From positions 1 to 6,196 of the forward strand of contig DIDI01000046.1 of assembly GCA_002418055.1 (NCBI GenBank): DNA of 6,196 nt, given 5' to 3'. Each line of letters begins with the position of its first letter. Positions within the stretch are counted from its first letter, which is position 1. Source of the DNA: Lactobacillus sp. UBA5804. Its GTDB lineage: Bacteria > Bacillota > Bacilli > Lactobacillales > Lactobacillaceae. This document shows positions 1 to 5,699 of the stretch, one piece after another. The position numbers were made by a program, and so were the translations under genes. The notes beneath the pieces are model-generated. The model made no database searches and was not told the DNA's origin. It saw nothing but the letters and a program-made list of their open reading frames with translations.

Positions 1-156
1 CTATTAATTCAGTTTGACATCGATAAAATAAAAGATGCTGGATATGATCTTTCAACATTTATCATTATTACAAACACTTCAGAATTCAAGCAAATTAGCC
101 TTATTCAAGGAAATGAAGGCAATCACGGACGCAATATGCTCAAGGCAATAGTATAA
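1..156 (+). CDS. 3' end of an unidentified gene (C-terminal 51 residues)
   Basis: Frame 1 is open from the window edge to a TAA at 154-156, giving 51 residues that begin LLIQFDIDKIKDAG and end GRNMLKAIV. The 5' part lies outside the window. I do not recognise the family. The fragment is soluble-looking, with no membrane segment, and has a beta-strand-like stretch (FIIITNT) near its middle. By direct count its GC content is about 31%, clearly lower than the genes that follow, which fits an accessory or recently acquired gene, although a short fragment is weak evidence. It converges with the minus-strand operon ending at 257 and is followed by a hairpin with a T-run at 209-249 that could end its transcript. 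The open frame, the good stop context and the terminator support a real gene end; the function is unknown. Confidence 0.55.
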   Translation, partial: LLIQFDIDKIKDAGYDLSTFIIITNTSEFKQISLIQGNEGNHGRNMLKAIV

Positions 157-208
157 AAGAAGCTAGACTATTTCCCCCCTTATAGACATAACACACTAGC
201 TCCTACAT

Positions 209-249
209 AAAAACACTTATTATCACAATTGATACCAAGTGGTTTTTTT
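209..249. terminator. Probable bidirectional Rho-independent terminator
   Basis: Positions 214-218 (CACTT) pair with 237-241 (AAGTG), and inside them 221-225 (TATCA) pairs with 230-234 (TGATA) around a CAAT loop, with a small internal loop between. The A-run at 209-213 and the T-run at 243-249 flank the stem, so a hairpin followed by U residues forms on either strand. This suits the convergent arrangement: the plus-strand gene ends at 156 and the minus-strand exporter gene ends at 257. The stem is only moderately GC-rich and is interrupted. Confidence 0.6.
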
Positions 250-256
250 AATGTCG

Positions 257-724
257 TTAACGTGCTTTATAGTGACGCCACGCGCGCCGCAAATGATAAT
301 CGCGTTCCATTAACATGGTTGCAAGGAGCGTTCCGACTGCAATTGCGCCAGTTACAACCGCTACCCGAATTAGCATCGTTACCGCGGTCGCAGTTTCACC
401 GCTAAGTAGCGCCCGGACTGCTAAATAGGCAGGTACACCGGGCACTAGTGGCACCAAACCAGGAATGTTAAACACCGTCACCGGACATTTCTTAATCCGA
501 GCAAACAATAAGCTAAAAATACCCAGTGCCAGTGCTGCCAACAAATTCGGAATAGCATGTCCGAAATGTGCCTGAAAACTTACCCAGTAAACCATCCAAC
601 CTACGACACCATTAATACCCGCAAAGTTTAAAGCCCGGTGAGGTACATTAATGATGAGGGCAAATCCCACTGAAGCAATATAAGAAAAAATAATATTAAT
701 GAGGATCTGTAGCCAAATTGTCAT
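257..724 (-). CDS. Threonine/serine exporter family protein, YjjB-like (ThrE C-terminal half)
   Basis: This 155-residue integral membrane protein matches the small half of split ThrE-type exporters (ThrE_2 / YjjB family). It has about four to five hydrophobic segments: residues about 5-25, 32-50, 57-72, 90-105 and 115-138. The stretch IPGLVPLVPG near residues 84-93 is a hallmark of the family. The C-terminus is short and basic (RRAWRHYKAR). In Corynebacterium, ThrE is one fused chain that exports threonine and serine; in E. coli the split pair YjjP/YjjB has been linked to succinate export. The substrate here is therefore open. An upstream in-frame TTG at 736 would add four residues, but GGAG at 731-734 sits 6 nt before the ATG at 722-724, so I chose that ATG. 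The start lies one base after the stop of the upstream YjjP-like gene, and the ribosome site is inside that gene's last codons, which implies translational coupling. Confidence 0.88.
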   Translation of the reverse strand: MTIWLQILINIIFSYIASVGFALIINVPHRALNFAGINGVVGWMVYWVSFQAHFGHAIPNLLAALALGIFSLLFARIKKCPVTVFNIPGLVPLVPGVPAYLAVRALLSGETATAVTMLIRVAVVTGAIAVGTLLATMLMERDYHLRRAWRHYKAR

Positions 725-725
725 T

Positions 726-1502
726 TCATGCTCCAAAGAATTTAATCACTAAAGCGACGCCCGCGCCCAATGACACTGCCGTAAGCCCTGCTTCAACTAA
801 ACGCACAATACCCGAAAGTAAATCGCCCATAAATAAATCACGTAGCGCATTGGTAAGGGCCACTCCAGGGACCAAAGTCATTAAGCCACCAATTAAAATA
901 TTCGCAACTGTGGTGACTGGGAAAAAGTGGTGCAATAGTAGTGCCAATAATCCCATGACAATCGTCGCTAGTAGCTCCGAAATAAAGCGAATTCGGGTCA
1001 TCTGTTTGAACCAAACATAGGCCAAAAATCCTAAGCTACCAACTCCTGCAGCAGCGGGAAAATCAATCCAGTCATAATCATTCATAAATAAGACCATGAG
1101 TGTCGCACTAAGTGCCGCCGCGCCTAATACTTGTAGCCACAGCGGAAAACTTGGCGTCGTCGTTTCCACTGCCTCAATCCGGTCTTTCAATTCGGCAAAA
1201 TCTAACTCATGATTCGCAAATTCCCGCGATAGCCCATTAACACGATCCACGAGCTCTAAATTCATATTCCGTTCACGTACTTGAATCATTTGTGATAATT
1301 CACCACCAGCTAAACTCATAAAAACACCAGTTGGCGTTGCAAATACCCGGGGATCCCTGACACCCGCATTTCTCGCAATACGCAACATGGTATCTTCAAC
1401 TCGGTACATTTCACTGCCACCAACAATCATGAGTCGGCCGGCTGTCAAACAAATGGCCAAAACTTGCTGATAAAATTCTGTTTCTTCACTTTGTCGCATC
1501 AT
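726..1502 (-). CDS. Threonine/serine exporter family protein, YjjP-like (ThrE N-terminal half)
   Basis: This 258-residue protein is the large half of a split ThrE-type exporter (DUF1212 / YjjP family). The cytosolic N-terminal part, residues about 1-118, carries the family's GGSEMYRVEDTMLRIARNAG motif at about 28-47, then FATPTGVFMSL at about 54-64. About five membrane segments follow (near 121-141, 148-166, 173-192, 198-216 and 234-254). The conserved LVPGVALTNALRDLFMGDLLSG region lies at about 210-231. Family members act as secondary exporters of small polar metabolites, classically threonine and serine. It needs the YjjB-like partner encoded immediately downstream. The start is an ATG at 1502 (followed by a second ATG) with a modest GGTGA six bases before it. 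It begins 19 nt after the ABC-F gene stop, so the two are very probably cotranscribed. Transport substrate cannot be read from the sequence. Confidence 0.88.
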   Translation of the reverse strand: MMRQSEETEFYQQVLAICLTAGRLMIVGGSEMYRVEDTMLRIARNAGVRDPRVFATPTGVFMSLAGGELSQMIQVRERNMNLELVDRVNGLSREFANHELDFAELKDRIEAVETTTPSFPLWLQVLGAAALSATLMVLFMNDYDWIDFPAAAGVGSLGFLAYVWFKQMTRIRFISELLATIVMGLLALLLHHFFPVTTVANILIGGLMTLVPGVALTNALRDLFMGDLLSGIVRLVEAGLTAVSLGAGVALVIKFFGA

Positions 1503-1521
1503 GGCGCATCACCGTTTAAAT

Positions 1522-3066
1522 TTAATGGGTCATCTGTTCGATATCAATCGTCTTATCAACCCAATCTCCTGCAAAAAAGTCACGCTCATGGGAAACGATA
1601 ATCACGCCACCTGGAAAGTTGATAATGGCCTGTTTTAAGGCGGCCTTAGTCGCATTATCCAAGTGATTGGTCGGTTCATCTAAGAAGAGTAAATTAGCGG
1701 GTTCAAATTGCATTTTAGCTAATTTCACTTTTTCCTGTTCCCCACCCGATAGCTCCTTTAAGGCGCTCATTGCTTGTTGCGCGGTTAAGCCCATGCGTGC
1801 TAACGCCTGTCGGAGTTCCTTGGGCTTTTGCTGGTCAAATTCCCCTTGCAAAAATTGCAGTGGGGTCATGTTACCATTGGGCCACTGTAAATCTTGATTA
1901 AAATAAGCGAGTTTCGCGGTGGTCGACAAGTCGAAGTGGCCTGAAATAGGTGCTAATTGCCCTAATAACGTCTTTAGCAGGGTCGTTTTACCAATCCCAT
2001 TAAAACCAGTAATGGCCACCTTTTCATCCCCACCAACCGAAAAATTGAAAGGCTGCTGGACTAACGCCTGGTCATAGCCGATTACCAAATCTTGTGTCTG
2101 TAATAATAAATTAGAAGCTGTTGCCACATAAGGAAAGTCAAAATGAGCTTGCTTGTTACTCTTAGGTGGCGTTAAGACAGTCATGCGATCTAACTGTTTA
2201 GCCCGAGACTTCGCACTTTTAGAGCGAGTACCCGCCTTATTTTTACGAATGTAGGCTTCTGTTTTAGCAATCTTACGTTGCTGATTAACATAGGCTTTAA
2301 GATACGTCTCACGGTTAGCGGCTTTTTGCCGCATCGCCTGCTTTAAAGTACCTGTATAACGCGTAATCGTGCCAAAAGCAATATCAATCACACAATTGGC
2401 AATCCGACCTAAGAAATCATCATCATGACTTACGACAATAAACGCCCCGCTAAAGGCATTTAAATAATCTACCAGCCAATCAATATGAGAGACATCAAGG
2501 TAATTAGTTGGTTCATCGAGGACTAAAACATCCGGCTGTTGCAAGAGCAATTTCGCCAGAATTAATTTCGAACGCTGGCCTCCGGATAATTGCGCCACAT
2601 CACGCTCATAACCCAGGTCAGCCAATCCTAAACCACTCGCAACGCGATCAATTTCAGTATCAATACCGTAAAAATTCTGTTCTTCTAGTGCAGTTTGAAG
2701 TTGACCAGCTTTCACTAGTAAATCAGCATCATTCGTCGTCCCATACTTTTCGTAGAGCGCATTCAGCGCATCAGCTTTGCGATATAACGGTGCAAAAGCT
2801 GTTTGCAAAAAGGTTTTAATGGTAGTTCCTGGTGTTAATTTCGCATATTGATCAAGATAGCCCACACTAACACGCGTTTGCCATTTAACTTGGCCGTCGT
2901 CAGGCAACAGCTCGCCTGTCAAAATTTTAATCAGTGTGGACTTCCCCACCCCATTTTGACCCGTGACCCCCATATGGTCTTCTTTATTTAATTCAAAATT
3001 GGCATCTTCATACAAAGTTTTATCAATAAAACTTTGACTTAATGCATTAACTGTTAATAGACTCAA
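1522..3066 (-). CDS. ABC-F family ATPase (duplicated ABC domains, no membrane domain)
   Basis: This 514-residue soluble protein has two complete ABC ATPase domains. Domain 1: Walker A GQNGVGKST (36-44), Q-loop LDQ (71-73), signature LSGGQ (160-164), Walker B with catalytic Glu VLVLDEPTNYLD (180-191, E185) and switch His (SH, 213-214). Domain 2: Walker A GFNGIGKTT (354-362), Q-loop FNQ (389-391), LSGGE (439-443), LLFLDEPTNHLD (459-470, E464) and VSHERDFF (491-498). The linker at about 240-310 is rich in Lys and Arg and matches the P-site tRNA interaction region of ABC-F factors. There is no C-terminal coiled-coil extension. ABC-F proteins act on the ribosome as translation factors or antibiotic-protection proteins; the DEPTN(Y/H)LD motifs are typical. 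All catalytic residues are present. I cannot place it in a named subgroup. The start is TTG at 3064-3066, supported by AAGGA (within AGGGAAGGA at 3072-3080) five bases upstream and by no better alternative. There is no leader peptide or attenuator before it, unlike many inducible resistance ABC-F genes. Confidence 0.93.
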   Translation of the reverse strand: MSLLTVNALSQSFIDKTLYEDANFELNKEDHMGVTGQNGVGKSTLIKILTGELLPDDGQVKWQTRVSVGYLDQYAKLTPGTTIKTFLQTAFAPLYRKADALNALYEKYGTTNDADLLVKAGQLQTALEEQNFYGIDTEIDRVASGLGLADLGYERDVAQLSGGQRSKLILAKLLLQQPDVLVLDEPTNYLDVSHIDWLVDYLNAFSGAFIVVSHDDDFLGRIANCVIDIAFGTITRYTGTLKQAMRQKAANRETYLKAYVNQQRKIAKTEAYIRKNKAGTRSKSAKSRAKQLDRMTVLTPPKSNKQAHFDFPYVATASNLLLQTQDLVIGYDQALVQQPFNFSVGGDEKVAITGFNGIGKTTLLKTLLGQLAPISGHFDLSTTAKLAYFNQDLQWPNGNMTPLQFLQGEFDQQKPKELRQALARMGLTAQQAMSALKELSGGEQEKVKLAKMQFEPANLLFLDEPTNHLDNATKAALKQAIINFPGGVIIVSHERDFFAGDWVDKTIDIEQMTH

Positions 3067-3071
3067 GGCAA

Positions 3072-3080
3072 TCCTTCCCT
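3072..3080 (-). promoter_or_regulatory. Ribosome binding site fixing a TTG start (ABC-F gene)
   Basis: On the minus strand this reads AGGGAAGGA and ends five bases before TTG at 3066-3064. The next in-frame ATG is at residue 32, inside the first ABC domain just before Walker A, so it cannot be the start of an intact protein. The site lies in the 18-nt gap after the membrane protein's stop. Confidence 0.8.
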
Positions 3081-3084
3081 AATC

Positions 3085-3480
3085 TCAAGATTCTTGATTC
3101 AAATGATGTTCTTCATAGTGTTGTAGCTGGACGAGCACGCACGGCCATTGTCGCTTGGGAATAATCAAGCGTAAACGGTGTTCATAAATGGGAAAATCAC
3201 TCGCCTTACGGCCCGTAATGGTTGCCAATTGCTGATCCGTTAAATGGTATTCGTAAACAATGCGTTTAATTTCAGCTGAGGCATGACCACTAAAATAAGC
3301 AGTGACAAACGCCCAAATGCCACCAGCACTGGCAATTAAGATGGCCAGAGGTACAGGCAAATGAAAGCTGCGCACCGTCACTAGCAAAATGGCACTAAAA
3401 CTAATTGCGGCCGCAACAACACCATAACCAACTGGGAAAAATGAATTTCGACGCATGTGAAGCCTGCTTTCTGTAATCAT
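3085..3480 (-). CDS. Hypothetical small membrane protein, two N-terminal helices
   Basis: This 131-residue protein is not one I recognise. It has a basic N-terminus (HMRRNSFF, residues 8-15), two hydrophobic segments at about 18-37 and 43-63 separated by a short RSFHLPVP turn, and a polar C-terminal half of about 65 residues. That half contains a possible small folded region (EYHLTDQQLATITGRK, about 77-92) and ends in a His/Glu-rich tail (QHYEEHHLNQES). The predicted topology has the tail in the cytosol. GTG at 3483 and ATG at 3480 are adjacent; AGG lies five bases before ATG 3480 but only two before the GTG, so I chose the ATG. Another ATG at 3456 also has an AGG at good spacing and would start MRRNSFFPVG, so the N-terminus is uncertain by eight residues. 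It is the first gene of the four-gene unit and its stop is 18 nt before the ABC-F start. Confidence 0.75.
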   Translation of the reverse strand: MITESRLHMRRNSFFPVGYGVVAAAISFSAILLVTVRSFHLPVPLAILIASAGGIWAFVTAYFSGHASAEIKRIVYEYHLTDQQLATITGRKASDFPIYEHRLRLIIPKRQWPCVLVQLQHYEEHHLNQES

Positions 3481-3511
3481 CACGACCTGGGCATCAATTC
3501 GTTGCTAGTTT

Positions 3512-3542
3512 ATTTTAGCACGCAATCACTCGTAAGAAGCAA
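3512..3542 (-). promoter_or_regulatory. Candidate extended -10 promoter of the four-gene operon
   Basis: On the minus strand, TGcTAAAAT is an extended -10 element (TAAAAT at 3512-3517, TG at 3519-3520). TTGCTT at 3537-3542 could serve as a weak -35 with a long 19-bp spacer. Transcription would begin near 3505, leaving a leader of roughly 25 nt before the membrane protein gene. The element lies just downstream of the PTS terminator, as expected for an independent unit. Confidence 0.5.
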
Positions 3543-3543
3543 A

Positions 3544-3576
3544 GAAAAGAAGCCTAGCAGTGCTAGACTTCTTTTC
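3544..3576 (-). terminator. Rho-independent terminator after the PTS gene
   Basis: Positions 3544-3552 (GAAAAGAAG) pair with 3568-3576 (CTTCTTTTC), and CTAGC at 3554-3558 pairs with GCTAG at 3562-3566. That gives fourteen base pairs with one internal C/A mismatch and a three-base AGT loop. On the minus strand the downstream arm ends in the T-rich CTTCTTTTCTTTG. It lies 11 nt past the PTS stop at 3588, so it should insulate the PTS gene from the downstream operon. Confidence 0.85.
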
Positions 3577-3587
3577 AATGGTTTAAA

Positions 3588-5507
3588 TTAAGCTTGACCA
3601 GGACGCGCTTTCTTCAAAACCGGCTCTCCTGGCTTCATCTGATCGTGATAACCCCACAGATAAGTTAAGGTAAAACTAATGATGATGGTCACCAAACTAG
3701 ACAGTAAGAACGCATAGAAACTGGTCAGTTGTGCTGGGTTCTTCGGATTAAAGAACGACGAGAAACCAATCAGTGATCCCGTAAAGCCGTACATACTACC
3801 ATGCATTAAACCAGTAATCAGACCACCGGCAGCCGACCCAACTAGTCCTGAGATAAAGACTTTGCGAAAACGCAGGTTAACCCCATAAATAGCAGGCTCA
3901 GTGACGCCACAAAAGGCTGAAATTGCGGCAGCAAATCCTAATTCTTTGGTATCAGCGCGGTGTGATTTAATTGCTACCGCCAAAACTGCTGCCCCTTGAG
4001 CCACCATCGTACTTGAAATGATAGCATTTAATGAACTTTGACCAGAACCGGCAATTTGCTGAGCCACCAGTGGCACAACCCCCCAATGCAGCCCGAAAAT
4101 AACGAGTACTTGATAAAAGCCACCAATGACTAAGCCGCCAGCCCAGCCAGAGACGCCGACTAACCAATTAATTAAGTTGGCAATCCCATTGGCAAAACCC
4201 TGGATAATGGGCCCGGTCACCACTAAGGTGATTGCGGAGACCACTAAAACCGTCAGCAAAGGATTAAAAATCATCTGCAAATAGCTTGGTAGCCATTGCT
4301 TCAACCGATCACTGACTTTTTTAGCTAGCCAAGCTGCTAAAATCATTGGAAAGATCGAATACGTATAATTCAAGTATTGAAACTTAAAACCAGCAATACT
4401 GAACATCGTAGTGTAACTTTTACCCCACGTAATCAATTGGGGATAAGTTAACACCCCGCCAATGACCGCCGCGACAATGGGATCGCCATTGAGACGTTTA
4501 GCTGCCGCAAATCCAACTAATATCGGTAGGAAGAAGAACGCTGAATCGGCAATGGCGCTAACCGTTAAGTAAAACCGACTCGTCGGTAAAATTAACGTGC
4601 CTAGTTGTGGCAAACTCAGTAATGCCAGCAAGCCTTTGATGATACCAGAAGCAGCGATGACCCCAATCACTGGACTCATTGCCCCAGTAATGAAACCAAT
4701 TAAATTACCAAAAGCCGCAGTAATCCCCTTGCTTTTAACCGCTGGTTCCTCAGCACCCTGCGTTAGATTCCCCAATTGCGCCATAATGGCGTCGAATACG
4801 CCTGCCACGTCCGTGCCAATCACAACCTGATATTGACCCTGAGCTTTGTCATAACGTACTTCAAGAATGCGACGGGTGTGCTTTAAGACTTCTGAATTAG
4901 CACGATGCCAATCCTTTAAATAAAAACGAAGCCGTGTGATACAGTGAATCACATTTTTGATATTATCAGGCCCGCCCACTTGCTTGATAATCAGCTTAGC
5001 TAAATCGGAATCAGATAGTTTAGCTCCCGTTGCTGCAGCTTGACTGTCTTTTAAGAAGCCAGTCGCCACTTTTTCTCCGGCTTTAACCGTGCCCTGCTGG
5101 ACATCAATTCCGGCTAATTTAGCTGCCGCATTCGTGACTAGTACGAGCAATGTGGTTTGCCGACCAGCTTGCTCAATTGCAGCTAAATCCATTTGTGCCA
5201 TTTTTGTCCCAGCGGTTACCTCATCACCAACTTTAACGGTCACGTTAAACGGGCGACCCGCTAAGTCCACCGTATCAATTCCCATATGGACTAAGACTTC
5301 CAGACCTGTTTTGGTCGTAATCCCAATTGCATGTTTCGTTTCGGCAACTAAGGTTACTTTCCCTGTCACTGGTGCTAAGACTCGCGACTCACTAGGTACT
5401 AACCCGAAGCCTTCTCCCATGGCCCCACTCGCAAATACGCGGTCACCGGTTTTCGCTAGCGCAACCACCTCGCCACTTGTTGGGGCTAATAAAATCATTT
5501 CTTTCAT
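3588..5507 (-). CDS. PTS system IIABC permease, probably trehalose-specific
   Basis: This 639-residue single-chain PTS permease of the glucose-glucoside family imports and phosphorylates a sugar. The IIA domain (about 4-140) has H59 (ETKHAIGI) and the phosphorylatable H74 (VLVHMGIDTV). After a linker (about 140-162) comes IIB (about 163-245) with phospho-acceptor C189 in VIHCITRLRF. The membrane IIC domain (about 260-620) has about ten hydrophobic segments and the sugar-site GVTEPAIYG motif (534-542). All phosphotransfer residues are intact. Trehalose specificity is inferred from the divergent treR and the shared operators; IIC alone also resembles sucrose and beta-glucoside permeases. The product would be trehalose 6-phosphate. 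IIA leads the chain, unlike the IIBC or IIBCA order of many trehalose permeases. A longer frame starts with TTG at 5534, but GGAGG at 5513-5517 lies five bases before the ATG at 5507, so I chose that ATG. It has its own promoter and terminator. Confidence 0.9.
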   Translation of the reverse strand: MKEMILLAPTSGEVVALAKTGDRVFASGAMGEGFGLVPSESRVLAPVTGKVTLVAETKHAIGITTKTGLEVLVHMGIDTVDLAGRPFNVTVKVGDEVTAGTKMAQMDLAAIEQAGRQTTLLVLVTNAAAKLAGIDVQQGTVKAGEKVATGFLKDSQAAATGAKLSDSDLAKLIIKQVGGPDNIKNVIHCITRLRFYLKDWHRANSEVLKHTRRILEVRYDKAQGQYQVVIGTDVAGVFDAIMAQLGNLTQGAEEPAVKSKGITAAFGNLIGFITGAMSPVIGVIAASGIIKGLLALLSLPQLGTLILPTSRFYLTVSAIADSAFFFLPILVGFAAAKRLNGDPIVAAVIGGVLTYPQLITWGKSYTTMFSIAGFKFQYLNYTYSIFPMILAAWLAKKVSDRLKQWLPSYLQMIFNPLLTVLVVSAITLVVTGPIIQGFANGIANLINWLVGVSGWAGGLVIGGFYQVLVIFGLHWGVVPLVAQQIAGSGQSSLNAIISSTMVAQGAAVLAVAIKSHRADTKELGFAAAISAFCGVTEPAIYGVNLRFRKVFISGLVGSAAGGLITGLMHGSMYGFTGSLIGFSSFFNPKNPAQLTSFYAFLLSSLVTIIISFTLTYLWGYHDQMKPGEPVLKKARPGQA

Positions 5508-5512
5508 AGCGT

Positions 5513-5517
5513 CCTCC
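5513..5517 (-). promoter_or_regulatory. Ribosome binding site fixing the PTS start
   Basis: On the minus strand GGAGG sits five bases before ATG 5507-5505. The in-frame TTG at 5534 has no comparable site, and it lies only about eight bases downstream of the predicted transcript start near 5542, so there would be no room for one. The shorter protein also begins directly with the IIA fold (MKEMILLAPTSGEVV). Confidence 0.85.
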
Positions 5518-5548
5518 ATTGTAAGCTCTTTCAATACTGCTTGTCTTT

Positions 5549-5577
5549 ATCTTAATCCTGTCTATACATGATGTCAA
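5549..5577 (-). promoter_or_regulatory. Promoter of the PTS gene
   Basis: On the minus strand a perfect -35 TTGACA (5572-5577) is followed, after a 17-bp spacer, by TAAGAT (5549-5554, 4 of 6 matches to the -10 consensus). Transcription would start near 5542, with a leader of about 35 nt. The spacer contains the TreR-like operator at 5558-5569, so bound repressor would block RNA polymerase. Confidence 0.75.
5558..5569. promoter_or_regulatory. TreR-like operator at the PTS promoter
   Basis: The minus strand reads ATGTATAGACAG, an imperfect palindrome with core TGTATAGACA. It matches the Bacillus subtilis tre operator as I recall it (TTGTATATACAA) at 9 of 12 positions. It lies between the -35 and -10 of the PTS promoter, three bases from the -10. 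A related 12-mer lies in the treR promoter. Confidence 0.6.
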
Positions 5578-5588
5578 TTCAAAAGGTT

Positions 5589-5596
5589 AAGCGCTT
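5589..5596. promoter_or_regulatory. Degenerate cre-like core (possible CcpA site)
   Basis: AAGCGCTT is the symmetric centre of a catabolite-responsive element. The conserved outer bases (TG on the left, CA on the right) are missing on both sides. It is centred about 50 bases upstream of the predicted PTS transcript start, within the divergent region. Carbon catabolite control of a trehalose locus is expected biologically, but this match alone is weak. Confidence 0.3.
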
Positions 5597-5634
5597 TATT
5601 TATTATTAAACATTGATTACCAGATTTAATGAGC

Positions 5635-5646
5635 TTGACTAGACAT
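5635..5646. promoter_or_regulatory. TreR-like operator at the treR promoter
   Basis: The plus strand reads TTGACTAGACAT; its complement ATGTCTAGTCAA is identical at 9 of 12 positions to the PTS-side operator. It ends four bases before the treR -10, so its position relative to the -10 nearly mirrors the other operator. This suggests autorepression of treR. Confidence 0.5.
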
Positions 5647-5647
5647 G

Positions 5648-5656
5648 TGATATACT
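5648..5656 (+). promoter_or_regulatory. Extended -10 promoter element of treR
   Basis: TGaTATACT combines the TG dinucleotide at 5648-5649 with a -10 TATACT at 5651-5656 (5 of 6 to consensus). No convincing -35 lies 16-18 bases upstream, which is common for extended -10 promoters. Transcription would start near 5663, leaving a leader of about 37 nt. Confidence 0.6.
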
Positions 5657-5699
5657 AAAGCTGTTACCAGCTCGTCAAGCAAGACTAGGAGAACCTCAG

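Noticed and set aside
161..201. Inverted repeat AGCTAG...CTAGCT downstream of the first gene
   Set aside because: Six base pairs with a 29-base loop are weak, and no T-run follows on the plus strand; the hairpin at 209-249 explains termination better.
718..1020. Plus-strand open frame of 100 codons opposite the YjjP-like gene
   Set aside because: It is antisense to a well-supported membrane protein, has low-complexity Ser/Thr/Lys/Pro composition and no recognisable domain.
3967..4167. Minus-strand 66-codon frame inside the PTS IIC domain
   Set aside because: It overlaps the real IIC frame in another phase, has no ribosome site and an implausible Trp/Gly/Ser-rich composition.
5089..5571. Plus-strand open frame of 160 codons opposite the PTS IIA region
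   Set aside because: It is the antisense shadow of the IIA and linker coding sequence and resembles no known protein.
5635..5640. TTGACT as a -35 box for treR
   Set aside because: It is only 10 bp from the -10 TATACT, too close for a sigma-A promoter; it is better read as one end of the TreR-like operator.
5508..5699. Riboswitch or structured leader between the PTS gene and treR
   Set aside because: Both predicted leaders are only about 35 nt, and the region is explained by promoters and operators.
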